DNA of 37,445 nt, from assembly GCF_003611635.1 (NCBI RefSeq), contig NZ_RAVZ01000052.1:1-37445 (forward strand), written 5' to 3'. Made by a program: the position numbers and the translations under genes. Each line of letters begins with the position of its first letter. Position 1 is the stretch's first letter. Under the pieces are notes generated by a model that worked only from the letters and a program-made list of their open reading frames with translations, was not told where the DNA came from and did not search any database. The stretch is from Corallococcus terminator. GTDB lineage: Bacteria > Myxococcota > Myxococcia > Myxococcales > Myxococcaceae. This document shows positions 1 through 8,479 of the stretch, in pieces.

Positions 1-89
1 CTCCGGCGCAGCAGGGGCAGGGGAGTCAGGGCCCGGCGCAGAAGAAGCCGGAGCCGTTCAACAATCCGTTCTCGAAGCTGAAGCGCTGA
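1..89 (+). CDS. C-terminal end of an unidentified protein (partial)
   Basis: The third forward frame is open from the window edge to a TGA at 87-89. The visible tail of 28 residues is rich in Gln, Pro, Lys and Gly and ends in FNNPFSKLKR. Such low-complexity tails are common in myxobacterial proteins and give no function. The next gene on the same strand starts 32 bases later, so the two could be co-transcribed. Only the last codons are visible and no family can be assigned. Confidence 0.5.
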   Translation, partial: PAQQGQGSQGPAQKKPEPFNNPFSKLKR

Positions 90-121
90 CGGAGCACCGT
101 TCCGCCAGAGTGGAGATCGAC

Positions 122-595
122 ATGTCGTACTTCCAGGATCTTTCTCCGTGCTCCTACTTTGGCCGGTGGGAGGAGTCGCTGCTCGCGGTGGGCTGGCTCG
201 ACAGCGAGCACGCCTTCACGAAGGGGGCTGTCGGAGAAGACTTCTTCGCGGGGCTCATCCGGCTGTGCATGCAGCCCTGGCAGCCGGCGGTCTTCGCGGG
301 ACGTCATCCATGCCCGTTCTGTCGGTTCACGGGAGGGCATGGGGGCGTCACGTATCAGGGGATGACGGTCTCCATCGGAGCGGAGAACGTCTTCGTTCCG
401 GGGTTGGAGCGCGTCTTCGTCGCACCGACGATGATTGCTCACTACATCGATGCCCACGAATACGTGCCGCCGCAGGTGTTCCAGGAAGCGGTCCTGCGGT
501 GCCCGGAGATGAGGTCCATGGCTTATCTCAAGGCCGTCAAGGCACTGGGGCTCAAGCGTGAGAGGGCAATTGACGCAGGGCCTGAATCCCCCTGA
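122..595 (+). CDS. small DUF7919-like protein of unknown function
   Basis: This 157-residue soluble protein has no signal peptide or membrane helix. The layout, with an N-terminal MSYFQDLSP, then GWLD, a central HPCPFC with a CxxC pair, and VAPTMIAHYIDAHEYVPP near the C-terminus, resembles as I recall the DUF7919 family found in myxobacteria and actinomycetes. That family has no established role that I know of. I chose the ATG at 122 over an in-frame GTG at 110 because GGAG at 112-115 is six bases before the ATG. It converges on the DUF6714-like gene with two bases between the ends. The CPFC pair could bind a metal, but other ligands are not obvious. Confidence 0.75.
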   Translation: MSYFQDLSPCSYFGRWEESLLAVGWLDSEHAFTKGAVGEDFFAGLIRLCMQPWQPAVFAGRHPCPFCRFTGGHGGVTYQGMTVSIGAENVFVPGLERVFVAPTMIAHYIDAHEYVPPQVFQEAVLRCPEMRSMAYLKAVKALGLKRERAIDAGPESP

Positions 596-597
596 AC

Positions 598-1068
598 TCA
601 GGAGGCATTCCAATAGGTCTCCAGCGCCTGGGACCAGTGCTGGCGTGTGATGGGGCCTGACGCTTCGTCTCGCATCCTCCGCAAGAACATCTGGACCGCA
701 GTCCTCTGTTCAGGGGAGAGGGCGCCGAACCGACTCTTGAAGTGGGCTCGCAGCTCCGGGTGTGATTCATCCGGGATGCTCAGTTGGGACAGGAGGAAGT
801 CGCGGACGTCGGGGTCCGTAAGCGCTGCCAGCAGATAGCCTGGAAGGTAGTAGTGAATCGCTTCCAGACTGAACAGCGACAGATGCGCCGCATGCTGACG
901 GATCCGTTCCGCTGGAACATCCTTCCAATGCAGGCCTCGGAAATCCCTGATGAGTTCCGTTGTCTCCCAGGCATCCGGTGCATAGGCGATGCGGTTGTCA
1001 TCGGGACGGGGCACATCCGAGAAGGCATCCTCGATCTGTTGTCGGAGCGAGGCTTCTTGCGCACTCAT
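598..1068 (-). CDS. small DUF6714-like protein
   Basis: This acidic 156-residue soluble protein contains FRGLHWKDVP, LSLFSLEAIHYYLPGYLLAAL and a C-terminal SPEQRTAVQMFLRRM segment. That pattern resembles what I recall as DUF6714, small proteins often encoded singly or beside variable genes; no biochemical function is established to my knowledge. It starts 12 bases after the stop of the TPR-like gene and is probably the last gene of the HSP90 operon. The start is ATG at 1066-1068, with no strong Shine-Dalgarno upstream, so it may be read by coupling from the gene before it. An immunity-type role is possible but unsupported here. Confidence 0.7.
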   Translation of the reverse strand: MSAQEASLRQQIEDAFSDVPRPDDNRIAYAPDAWETTELIRDFRGLHWKDVPAERIRQHAAHLSLFSLEAIHYYLPGYLLAALTDPDVRDFLLSQLSIPDESHPELRAHFKSRFGALSPEQRTAVQMFLRRMRDEASGPITRQHWSQALETYWNAS

Positions 1069-1080
1069 TGATGAGACCAG

Positions 1081-2190
1081 TCAATCCAGCGGAAACAGCC
1101 GCGCTTCCTTCGCCAGCACTTCATTGCGCGCCAGCAGTTCCATGAACCGTGCCGTCCCATTGCGAGCATCGAACCGTGCCGCGATGTCGCGCGCCTGCGT
1201 CTCCATCCAGTCCCGCAGCGCCCGCGTCGCGTACCCACCGTCCACCGCGTGCAGCGGGAACGCCTTGGGCAGCCGCAGGCTCACTTCTTCCCGGCCGTCC
1301 GCCGTCACCTGTCCCAGCAGGAACGACCCCGCCGCGTAGAAGGTGAACCGGTCGCGGTGGCTGGAGTGTTCCAACGCCCAGCCCAGGTGCTTCTCCAGCA
1401 CCGTCAGCCCGCGTGACAGGTTGCCCGTCAGCGCCAGGAACTCCAGGTGTTCGCCCACCGTGGCCAGGAACTCGCGGTTCTTCGCCACCATCGCATAGCC
1501 GCGCACGTGGCAGGCCCGCGCTTCCTCCAGCCGGTTCAGCTTGAAGAACGGATACAGCAGCGTGCCCAGCGTCAGGTGCGGGATCTCCGCGCAGGACTGA
1601 CGCCCGTCCAGGATGGGTTTGGCCTTCTTGACCGCCTGCTCCCACTCACCCCGGTCCACGTGGTGGTCCAACTCGTCGTCCAATTCACAGACACGGCAGT
1701 CCGTCAGGTGATCCCGGGGCGCCACCAGCCACGCCTCCCACAGGCGCTCCGCCTCGGCCGTGTCGCCCATGTCCCGCGCCATCTGGTAGCGCAGCTTCAG
1801 CGCCGCCCGCTGCCCCGCGTCCAGCTTCGCGAAGCTCTGCTCCACGTCATCCAGCGCGTCGGCGATCTGCTTGCGGCTGATGTGCGGGAACTCGTCCAGC
1901 CGCCCCACCACCCACTTCTGCTTCCAGAGCATGTCCTCCGGGTCGAACCGCTGCGGGTCCTTCTTCTGCTGCCCCCGGCACCAGGCGAACGCCACCAGCG
2001 CCTTGTCCGGAAACCCTCCGAAGGTCGCCGCGTCGATGAGCCCATCACGCAGCGCATACCCCAGGGGAACATCCCCGTGCGTGTCCGCCAGCCGCACCGC
2101 TTCCTCCAGCGTGCGCACCTTGGCGTCACCTTCGGGCAGTCCTTCCGCTTGCTCGCGCAACGCCTCCACCTGCTGGCGCCAGTCCCCCAT
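1081..2190 (-). CDS. TPR-like helical protein encoded with the HSP90 homologue
   Basis: This 369-residue soluble protein is almost all predicted helix, with amphipathic pairs such as RTLEEAVRLADTHGDVPLGY and AEAERLWEAWL that look like degenerate tetratricopeptide repeats. It has no signal peptide or catalytic motif. Its ATG at 2188-2190 shares one base with the TGA of the HSP90 gene (TGATG), so translation is probably coupled. Known eukaryotic HSP90 co-chaperones dock through TPR domains; bacterial HtpG lacks the usual C-terminal MEEVD tail, and this HSP90 homologue also lacks it. A dedicated partner or client adaptor is therefore an inference from operon position and fold type only. Confidence 0.75.
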   Translation of the reverse strand: MGDWRQQVEALREQAEGLPEGDAKVRTLEEAVRLADTHGDVPLGYALRDGLIDAATFGGFPDKALVAFAWCRGQQKKDPQRFDPEDMLWKQKWVVGRLDEFPHISRKQIADALDDVEQSFAKLDAGQRAALKLRYQMARDMGDTAEAERLWEAWLVAPRDHLTDCRVCELDDELDHHVDRGEWEQAVKKAKPILDGRQSCAEIPHLTLGTLLYPFFKLNRLEEARACHVRGYAMVAKNREFLATVGEHLEFLALTGNLSRGLTVLEKHLGWALEHSSHRDRFTFYAAGSFLLGQVTADGREEVSLRLPKAFPLHAVDGGYATRALRDWMETQARDIAARFDARNGTARFMELLARNEVLAKEARLFPLD

Positions 2191-4034
2191 CAGTGCATCC
2201 CTCGCGAGCCCGGCCCCGATGAGCCTCCGCCTTCATCCAGTCGCGCCGCGATGAGGCCCAGCAGGCCGTGGTTCAACAACGCCATCTCCTGCGCGTTCAG
2301 CGGGTGCTGTCCCAACAGCAGCGCCTGCACGTAGAGCATCTCCACCGACACCTTCAGCAGCTCCCGGCTCTCCACCGCCGCCAATCGCCGCACCACCGGG
2401 TTGTGCAGGTTGAGGCACAACTGCGCCTGCTCGCCGCCCCCCGCGCCCGCCATCACCCCGTCGAGCACGCCCGCGTACAGGTCGTCCGACTCCTCCTTCG
2501 CCCGCGCCGCGTCCCGCCGGAACGCCCCTTCCGCGTCCGAGCTGTAGAGCGTGGGCACCTCCGCCGGGAAGAACTTCTTCACCTCCACCCCGCAGCGGAA
2601 CGGCGCCAGCACCCCTTCGGCCAATCGCAGCAACGGGTAGATGGCCTCGCGCTCGTCCAGCGTCAGCTCCTCGAAGGTCTGCGGCAGGTCCGCCGACGAG
2701 AAGGCCGACACCTGCGCGTCTGACACCACGTGCGGCAGCTTCTCCAGCAGCGCCGTGTCATGCGTATACGCCGCGTTCAGCACGCACAGGCCCTGCGCCG
2801 CCGCCACCCGCGCCACCTGCCGGAATCCATCCATCGTCGGCGTGTAGCGCACCACCGGCCACGAACGCCGGTAGTCCGCCAACGTCATCATCCCCAGCGA
2901 CGTCTCGAAGGGCAGCCAGTCGATGACCAGCCGGTAGAAGTCGTCGTCATCCAGCGCCAGCCCCTTCACCGACAACCCGTGCAGCGCAATCAACCGCTGC
3001 AACGCCCGGGGCTCCTCGCGCGCCAGGTCCATCAGGTACTGGCGCAGCGACTGTCCCAGCGCCTCGCGCGCCTGTGAGAGCACCGTGTCCTCGTAGAAGG
3101 ACTCGCGGCTCGCGGTGGGCCTGAGGCCGTTCGCGTTCACCACGCACTTCACGAAGAAGGCCCACTCCGGCAGCAGGTTCTCCGCGCTCTCCGACAGGAG
3201 CATGTGCTTCAGGTACACGCGGTGTTTCTGTTTGGCGTTGAAGTGCGGCGACGCCGGCAGCACGAACGCCACCCCGTCCACGTCCCCCGCCGCCGAACGC
3301 AGCGGAATCACATCCAGGAAGTCCGTGCCGAACACCTCTCGCCCGTACGCGAGCAGCGCCTGCCGCTTCTCTCCCGCCGTCTCGTACAGGCGACGCCAGG
3401 GCGGACCGTCCGGGTTGAGCTGCTCCGTCGCGCCGTTCACGGTGAGCCGCACGGGAAACGGCAACAGCCCCCCGTAGTGGCGGGCGAGCTGCCGCACCCG
3501 CTCCGGCGTGAACCACTCCGCCATGTCCTCGCGAGCGACCAGGTAGACATGCGTGCCGGGCGCGTCCAGCGGGTGTTCGGAGACGCGCACGTCGTAGGTG
3601 CCGTCATGCCGGCCCCGCCACTCCAGCGTGCGGCCGTCCCCCCTTGCCGAGCGCGTCACCACCAGCAGCTCGTCGCACACCATGAAGCACGACAGCAGGC
3701 CGATGCCGAACTGGCCGATGAAGTCGTTGCGGCGCGCCTCCAGCACCTCGCGCTTGGAGGACTCGCCGATGGTCGCGAGGAAGCGGTGGATCTCCTCCTC
3801 CGTCAGCCCCACGCCTTCATCGGTGAAGAGCAGGGTGGGCGGCCCGCCGTCCTGCTTCTCCCGCAGCTCCAGCCCCACCGAACCGGAGGCTCCGGGCTCC
3901 AGTTGCTGCCGGGCGCGCAGCGCGTCCGTGGCGTTCTGGAGCAGCTCCCGCACGTACACCCCGGGCGAGCTGTACAGGTGGTGGGACAGGAGGTCGATGA
4001 CCCCGCGGAGGCTGACTTGGAATCGATGGTCCAC
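2190..4034 (-). CDS. HSP90-family ATPase (HtpG-like, divergent)
   Basis: This is a molecular chaperone-type GHKL ATPase of 614 residues. The N-terminal ATP site has the E-x-x-x-N motif in RELLQNATDALR (E30, N34), the DEGVG loop at 72-76 and GQFGIG at 107-112. The middle domain follows; the C-terminal part is shorter and unlike classical HtpG, and there is no MEEVD. I prefer GTG at 4032-4034, giving a start at DHRFQVSLRGVIDLLSHHLY typical of the family; an in-frame TTG at 4079 would add 15 atypical residues. Neither start has a strong Shine-Dalgarno. It heads a minus-strand operon with the TPR-like gene. It is probably a specialised paralogue, since a housekeeping htpG would be expected elsewhere. 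Confidence 0.9.
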   Translation of the reverse strand: MDHRFQVSLRGVIDLLSHHLYSSPGVYVRELLQNATDALRARQQLEPGASGSVGLELREKQDGGPPTLLFTDEGVGLTEEEIHRFLATIGESSKREVLEARRNDFIGQFGIGLLSCFMVCDELLVVTRSARGDGRTLEWRGRHDGTYDVRVSEHPLDAPGTHVYLVAREDMAEWFTPERVRQLARHYGGLLPFPVRLTVNGATEQLNPDGPPWRRLYETAGEKRQALLAYGREVFGTDFLDVIPLRSAAGDVDGVAFVLPASPHFNAKQKHRVYLKHMLLSESAENLLPEWAFFVKCVVNANGLRPTASRESFYEDTVLSQAREALGQSLRQYLMDLAREEPRALQRLIALHGLSVKGLALDDDDFYRLVIDWLPFETSLGMMTLADYRRSWPVVRYTPTMDGFRQVARVAAAQGLCVLNAAYTHDTALLEKLPHVVSDAQVSAFSSADLPQTFEELTLDEREAIYPLLRLAEGVLAPFRCGVEVKKFFPAEVPTLYSSDAEGAFRRDAARAKEESDDLYAGVLDGVMAGAGGGEQAQLCLNLHNPVVRRLAAVESRELLKVSVEMLYVQALLLGQHPLNAQEMALLNHGLLGLIAARLDEGGGSSGPGSRGMH

Positions 4035-4235
4035 GCTGGAATCGAGCGTAGCGCGCTGCTCCCGCCACGGGGGCCGCAATCCCCAGGGCGCGCATTCTGT
4101 CCGGCTCGCGGCGGCCGGACATCCCAGCCCCTTCCTGCTCCCCCGGAGGGTGCTATGTGGCGCCCCGGCCGTGCGGCGCCTTCAAGGCGGCACGGCGACA
4201 TGTCGTCCCTTTCCTCCCTCCTGGAGCAGACAACG

Positions 4236-5087
4236 ATGCGGACCAAGCTGATGGCAGTGGTGGTGGGCGCGGTGCTGGGTGTCACGGGCGCGGCGTTCGC
4301 GCAGGGCACGCCGACGACCCCGGCGGCCGCCCCCAAGGCTGCACCCAAGGCGGGCAAGGCCGCAGCCACGGCGACCGCGGGCAAGACGGAGGTGACGTGG
4401 TGGGGTCACGCCGCGTTCGTGGTGAAGACGCCGGGCGGCGCGGTCATCGCCATCGACCCGTGGTTCACCAACCCCAAGGCGCCCCAGGGCGCGACGTGGC
4501 CGGAGGCGGTGGACGCCATCCTCGTCTCCCACGGTCACTTCGACCACGTGGGCGAGGCCAAGGCCCTGGCCCAGAAGACGAACGCGAAGGTGTTCGGCTC
4601 CTTCGAACTCGTGACGCTGCTGGCCCTCCCGGAGGCGCAGAGCATGGTGGGCAATGTGGGCGGCACCTTCCAGGTGAAGGACGCCACCATCCACCTCGTG
4701 GAGGCGGTGCACTCCAGCAGCTACCAGGCGGACCCCAAGGCCCCGGCGCAGTACTCCGGCGCGTCCCTGGGCTTCGTCATCGAAATCGCCAACGGCCCCA
4801 CGCTGTACCACGCGGGTGACACCGGGGCCTTCCAGTCCATGGCCCTCATCGCCGAGCAGTTCAAGCCCACCGTGGCCCTGCTCCCCATCGGTGGCCAGTT
4901 CACCATGGACCCCGCCCAGGCGGCTGTTGCCGCGAAGCTGCTCAAGGTGAAGACCGTGGTGCCCATGCACTACGGCACCTTCCCCGCCCTCACCGGCACC
5001 CCGGACGCGCTCACCGCCGCCGTGAAGAAGGCCCGGGGCACCGCCAAGGTGCTCTCCCTGGAGCCCGGCAAGACCACCGCCCTGTAG
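4236..5087 (+). CDS. exported UPF0173-type metal-dependent hydrolase (metallo-beta-lactamase fold)
   Basis: This 283-residue protein has a clear Sec signal peptide (MRTKLMAVVVGAVLGVTGA, probable cleavage after AFA), a Pro/Ala/Lys linker to about residue 48, then a metallo-beta-lactamase domain. Metal ligands are visible in SHGHFDH (H99, H101, D103, H104), HAGDTGAF, and MHYGTFP near the C-terminus. This is the UPF0173/YtkL arrangement, whose members are normally about 225 residues and cytoplasmic; the leader and linker are the unusual part. The substrate is unknown. GGAG at 4223-4226 lies nine bases before the ATG at 4236. A strong intrinsic terminator follows, so it is probably a single-gene unit. 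Confidence 0.9.
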   Translation: MRTKLMAVVVGAVLGVTGAAFAQGTPTTPAAAPKAAPKAGKAAATATAGKTEVTWWGHAAFVVKTPGGAVIAIDPWFTNPKAPQGATWPEAVDAILVSHGHFDHVGEAKALAQKTNAKVFGSFELVTLLALPEAQSMVGNVGGTFQVKDATIHLVEAVHSSSYQADPKAPAQYSGASLGFVIEIANGPTLYHAGDTGAFQSMALIAEQFKPTVALLPIGGQFTMDPAQAAVAAKLLKVKTVVPMHYGTFPALTGTPDALTAAVKKARGTAKVLSLEPGKTTAL

Positions 5088-5108
5088 TCCGCCGCTGAAG
5101 CAAATCCC

Positions 5109-5151
5109 CGCGCCCGTCCACCCACACCGGTGGTCGGGCGCGGTGCTTTTT
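5109..5151 (+). terminator. intrinsic terminator after the hydrolase gene
   Basis: CGCGCCCG (5109-5116) pairs perfectly with CGGGCGCG (5135-5142). Inside it CCACC pairs with GGTGG across a single T/T bulge, with a six-base loop. A run of five T follows at 5147-5151. It lies 22 bases after the stop at 5087. Confidence 0.88.
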
Positions 5152-5284
5152 CCACCATCGCCAGCTTCCGCTGGCGGACGTCCACCGCCGACCGGGGCCG
5201 GGTGGCATCCCGAATGCGAGTGGGTTATTCCCCGCCTCATCGCGCACCGGAGGGGTCCGGCCGCGCGTCTCGTGGGGTGTACCG

Positions 5285-6685
5285 GTGGCGGTGCTGGTTT
5301 TTGGACGGGGGACCTGGCTGGCGACGCTCCTCGCGGACGTGGTCGCCGCGCACGCGTCCGCTCCCGTCGCGGTGCCCTCTCCGTCCGAGGTCACGACCGT
5401 CTCCGGCCGGGCCCGGGGCCGCGCCTTCCTGCGCCGCACGCTGCGGGCCTCGGGGCTGGTCTACGGCACGCCCGTGCCGCTGCCCTCGCCGGTGGACGGC
5501 GGTGAACCCTTCGACGTCCCGGCACGCGCGGTAGAGGACGAACTGTTCCACGCCGTGGTGCGCACGCTGGCGCGCATGGCGCTGGACCTGGCGCGGGTGA
5601 TGGACGCGCCCGAAGGCCCCCGGGTGGAGCAATTGCTGGTGCTCTTCGCGGTGCTCGCGGGCGAGTTGGACCTGGCGCTCGCCCTGGACGCGCGGCTGGC
5701 GGCCGGCCTGCCGGTGCCTCGGCGGATGGTGGGGCGGGTGGAGGACGCGCTCGACAAGCGGGCGCCGTCGCTGGCCGGGGATCCGGTGTACGGACTGGTG
5801 CTGCACAACGGCGCGCAGTACGCGGATGCGCAGTTGTTCTGCCGGCAGGCCATCGACCTGTTCTCGCGCGGACGGCTGTCGCGGGTGGTGGCGGAGCGGC
5901 GGCTGGACTTCGCGGCGCGGCAGAAGGCGCTGCTGGTGGATGTGCTCACCGCGCTGGCGTGCGTGGACCGGGAGCCGGGACTGCCCGCGCGCCGCGCCAT
6001 CCTCCGGCAGGTGGAGGGCCTGCGCCTGCCGCACGCGCTGGAGGGCGAGGTGAAGGTCGCGGTGCGCCAGTCCTTCGAGCGCAAGCGCGACGTGCGGGAC
6101 GTGGTGCGCCAGGTGCGCAGCGTGGACATGCGCCACCTGCTGTTGGAGCAGACGCTGCTGGCGGCGCTGGTGGATGGCCGGCGGACGCGGCGGGAGCGGG
6201 CCTTCATCGACACGCTGGCGGGCGCGCTGCATGTGCCCCAGGCGGAGCTGCGACGTCTGGAATTGGAGATGGCGGAGTTCTACGCGCGGCACCGCTCGCT
6301 GGTGGATGTCTTCACCGTGTCGGACGCGGCGGGTGCCATGGGCGAGGACCTCATCACCGGCATGCAGGAGACGCTGGAGAAGAACTTCCACCGGCTGATG
6401 CAGGAGGCGCGCGAGACGGGAGACCTGGCGGTGCTGCTCACCAAGGCGGCCCGGCGTCAGAAGCTCACCGCCGACGAGCGCCAGCGCATGCGCGCCCAGC
6501 TCATCGACGTGGCCAAGGCCATCCCCGCGCTGGCCATCTTCGCCGCGCCCGGAGGCATCCTGCTCCTGGCGGCCCTGGCGAAGGTGCTGCCCTTCAGCCT
6601 GTTGCCCAGCGCTTTCCAGGAGGGGCCCGCCGTGGCGGACCTGGACCTGGACGCGGAGGACAGCGTGGAGCGCGAGGTGGGGTAG
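5285..6685 (+). CDS. LETM1/TerB-like protein
   Basis: This 466-residue, largely helical protein has a C-terminal segment (about 393-444) typical of LETM1-like domains: KLTADERQRMRAQLIDVAK followed by a hydrophobic stretch at 412-437 and PFSLLPSAF. A TerB-like helical acidic domain appears to lie at about 270-350 (QTLLAALVDGRRTRRERAFI). In eukaryotes LETM1 is an inner mitochondrial membrane protein linked to cation/proton homeostasis; the role of bacterial versions is not established. There is probably one membrane helix near the C-terminus. The start GTG at 5285 follows GGGGTG closely. It stands alone between a terminator upstream and the lipoprotein gene 114 bases downstream. Confidence 0.7.
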   Translation: MAVLVFGRGTWLATLLADVVAAHASAPVAVPSPSEVTTVSGRARGRAFLRRTLRASGLVYGTPVPLPSPVDGGEPFDVPARAVEDELFHAVVRTLARMALDLARVMDAPEGPRVEQLLVLFAVLAGELDLALALDARLAAGLPVPRRMVGRVEDALDKRAPSLAGDPVYGLVLHNGAQYADAQLFCRQAIDLFSRGRLSRVVAERRLDFAARQKALLVDVLTALACVDREPGLPARRAILRQVEGLRLPHALEGEVKVAVRQSFERKRDVRDVVRQVRSVDMRHLLLEQTLLAALVDGRRTRRERAFIDTLAGALHVPQAELRRLELEMAEFYARHRSLVDVFTVSDAAGAMGEDLITGMQETLEKNFHRLMQEARETGDLAVLLTKAARRQKLTADERQRMRAQLIDVAKAIPALAIFAAPGGILLLAALAKVLPFSLLPSAFQEGPAVADLDLDAEDSVEREVG

Positions 6686-6799
6686 GGCGCCCTTCGTGGC
6701 CCCGTCCCGTCGCTTCGAATCAACCCAATCGTCACGATGCTCCAAGCGCGTCAGGGCGAGCGTGCGCGTCCAGGTTCCTCGACCCTGGAAGGGGCACGC

Positions 6800-8479
6800 A
6801 TGCGTGGAGCGAAGCGGTTCGGGAAGTGCGCGACGATGGCGGCAATCCTGTTCGTGGGCGGCTGTGGGCCGACAGCGACCGGCCCGGAGTCCCTCGCGGA
6901 GTCGTCCCAGGCGGTGACGCAGAGCACGTCGTTCCAGGATGGCGTGTCCCCCTCCACCGCCTACGCGGGCACCCGCGACGCGATGATTGAAGAGGAGGAC
7001 TCCAACGCCAACCATGGGACGGACAGCAGCCTTTCCGCCAGCGGTGACACGCCCGCGGGCAGCGGCAACGAGAACGAAATCCTCTTCCAGTGGGACGTGT
7101 CCGCCATCCCCACGAACGCGACCGTCCGCTCGGCCTCCATCGTCCTCACGGTGTCCGACAAGGCGGATCAGGCCTACGGCTTCTTCGAGCTGACGCGCGC
7201 CTGGACGGAGCGACAGGTCACCTGGGAACAGGCGGACAGCTCCCACGACTGGGCCTCCAAGGGCGCGGATGGCGCGGGTGACCGGAACACGGCCCTGCTG
7301 GGGTCCATCCGGGCCGCGTCGACCGGGACGTACACCGTGCCGCTCAATGCGCAGGGCCTCGCGGTGGTGCAGAAGTGGGTGAGCGCGCCCGCCAGCAACC
7401 ACGGCGTGGTGCTCTCCGACAAGGACCATGACAACCGGCTGGAGGTCCGCTCGCGCGAGTATTCAACGCGGGCCTCCCGCCCGAAGCTGACGGTGACCTG
7501 GGACCTGGACGGGCCGGGCCCCGTGACGGGGACCACGACCTACGCGGGCACCTGTGACGGCTCCGGCGGCGTGGCCCTGGACGGCACCCACTTCCTGAAC
7601 TTCAACGACGAGTCGCAGACGGCGCGCGTCTATGTCCGGGGGCAGGCAAGCGCTCCCGTGCAGACCCGCGAGCTGAACAGCGCCCTGGGGCTGTCGTCGT
7701 CGGACGAGGCGGACTTCGAGGACGCGGCGCGCGTGGGCAACCGCATCTTCGTGACGACCTCCCAGGCGCGGAACAAGAACGGGGTGCTTCAGGCCTCGCG
7801 CTACAAGTTCTTCGCGTTGGACGTGTCCGGCACGGCGCCCCAGGCGTCGCTCCAGGTCGCGGGGGTGTCGTCGAACCTGCTCAAGGACATGCTGGATGCC
7901 AGCAATTGGAACCAGCCGGATGCGACCGTCATCTCCCTGCTCGCGTCCCGTTCGCGGCTTTCGGAGTCGACGGTGCCGGAGCTGGCGCCGAAGGAGCAGG
8001 GCACCAACATCGAGGGACTCGCGGCGCTGCCCTCGGGAGGACTCGCCATCGGTTTTCGCAACCCCCAGGCGGGTTCGAGCGCATTGGTCGTCACGCTGAC
8101 GAATCCGGACGCGGTCATTGCGGGCTCCCGGGCGCGGTTCGGGCAGGCCATTCGTCTGGACTTGGGAGGCCAGGGCCTTCGCGGCATGGCGTGGTCGGCC
8201 GCGCACCAGGCGGTGTTGCTGCTCAGTGGTCCGCATGACGAGAGCAGCGGGCCCTTCGCGCTCTGGAAGTGGAGCGGTGTCCCGGGCGTCGCGCCGGTGA
8301 AGGTGCGCGACCTGAGTGCCCCCTCGGATTCGGCGCCGGAGACGGTGATTCCCATTCCGGGGACCCAGGACGTGCAGGTCCTCTTCGACATGGGCGCGCA
8401 CCTTGTCGGCGGTGGAGAGTGCAAGGCCGCGTCGGCCTCCAGCCAGTCCTTCACGGACCTCATCGTCCGGGTGGAGTGA
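6800..8479 (+). CDS. DNRLRE-domain lipoprotein with DUF3616-like C-terminal half
   Basis: This 559-residue lipoprotein has a basic N-terminus, a hydrophobic stretch and a lipobox ending VGG-C22. Residues of about 45-230 form a jelly-roll type domain with the family hallmark DNRLEVRSRE, as in DNRLRE/CBM96-like modules of secreted bacterial proteins. The C-terminal half (about 245-555) resembles DUF3616, a beta-propeller-like region with motifs such as EGLAALPSGGLAIGFRNP. It is expected to be membrane-anchored outside the cytoplasm, perhaps binding polysaccharide. ATG at 6800 is chosen over 6737 because it gives the lipoprotein leader and has GGAAGGGG just upstream. Its last 20 bases overlap the convergent monooxygenase gene. 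Confidence 0.85.
   Translation: MRGAKRFGKCATMAAILFVGGCGPTATGPESLAESSQAVTQSTSFQDGVSPSTAYAGTRDAMIEEEDSNANHGTDSSLSASGDTPAGSGNENEILFQWDVSAIPTNATVRSASIVLTVSDKADQAYGFFELTRAWTERQVTWEQADSSHDWASKGADGAGDRNTALLGSIRAASTGTYTVPLNAQGLAVVQKWVSAPASNHGVVLSDKDHDNRLEVRSREYSTRASRPKLTVTWDLDGPGPVTGTTTYAGTCDGSGGVALDGTHFLNFNDESQTARVYVRGQASAPVQTRELNSALGLSSSDEADFEDAARVGNRIFVTTSQARNKNGVLQASRYKFFALDVSGTAPQASLQVAGVSSNLLKDMLDASNWNQPDATVISLLASRSRLSESTVPELAPKEQGTNIEGLAALPSGGLAIGFRNPQAGSSALVVTLTNPDAVIAGSRARFGQAIRLDLGGQGLRGMAWSAAHQAVLLLSGPHDESSGPFALWKWSGVPGVAPVKVRDLSAPSDSAPETVIPIPGTQDVQVLFDMGAHLVGGGECKAASASSQSFTDLIVRVE

Noticed and set aside
5237-7429. Long minus-strand open frame (730 codons) opposite the LETM1/TerB-like and lipoprotein genes
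   Set aside because: His/Arg/Gln/Leu-rich composition without domains is the normal antisense by-product of GC-rich third positions; the sense genes carry recognisable motifs.
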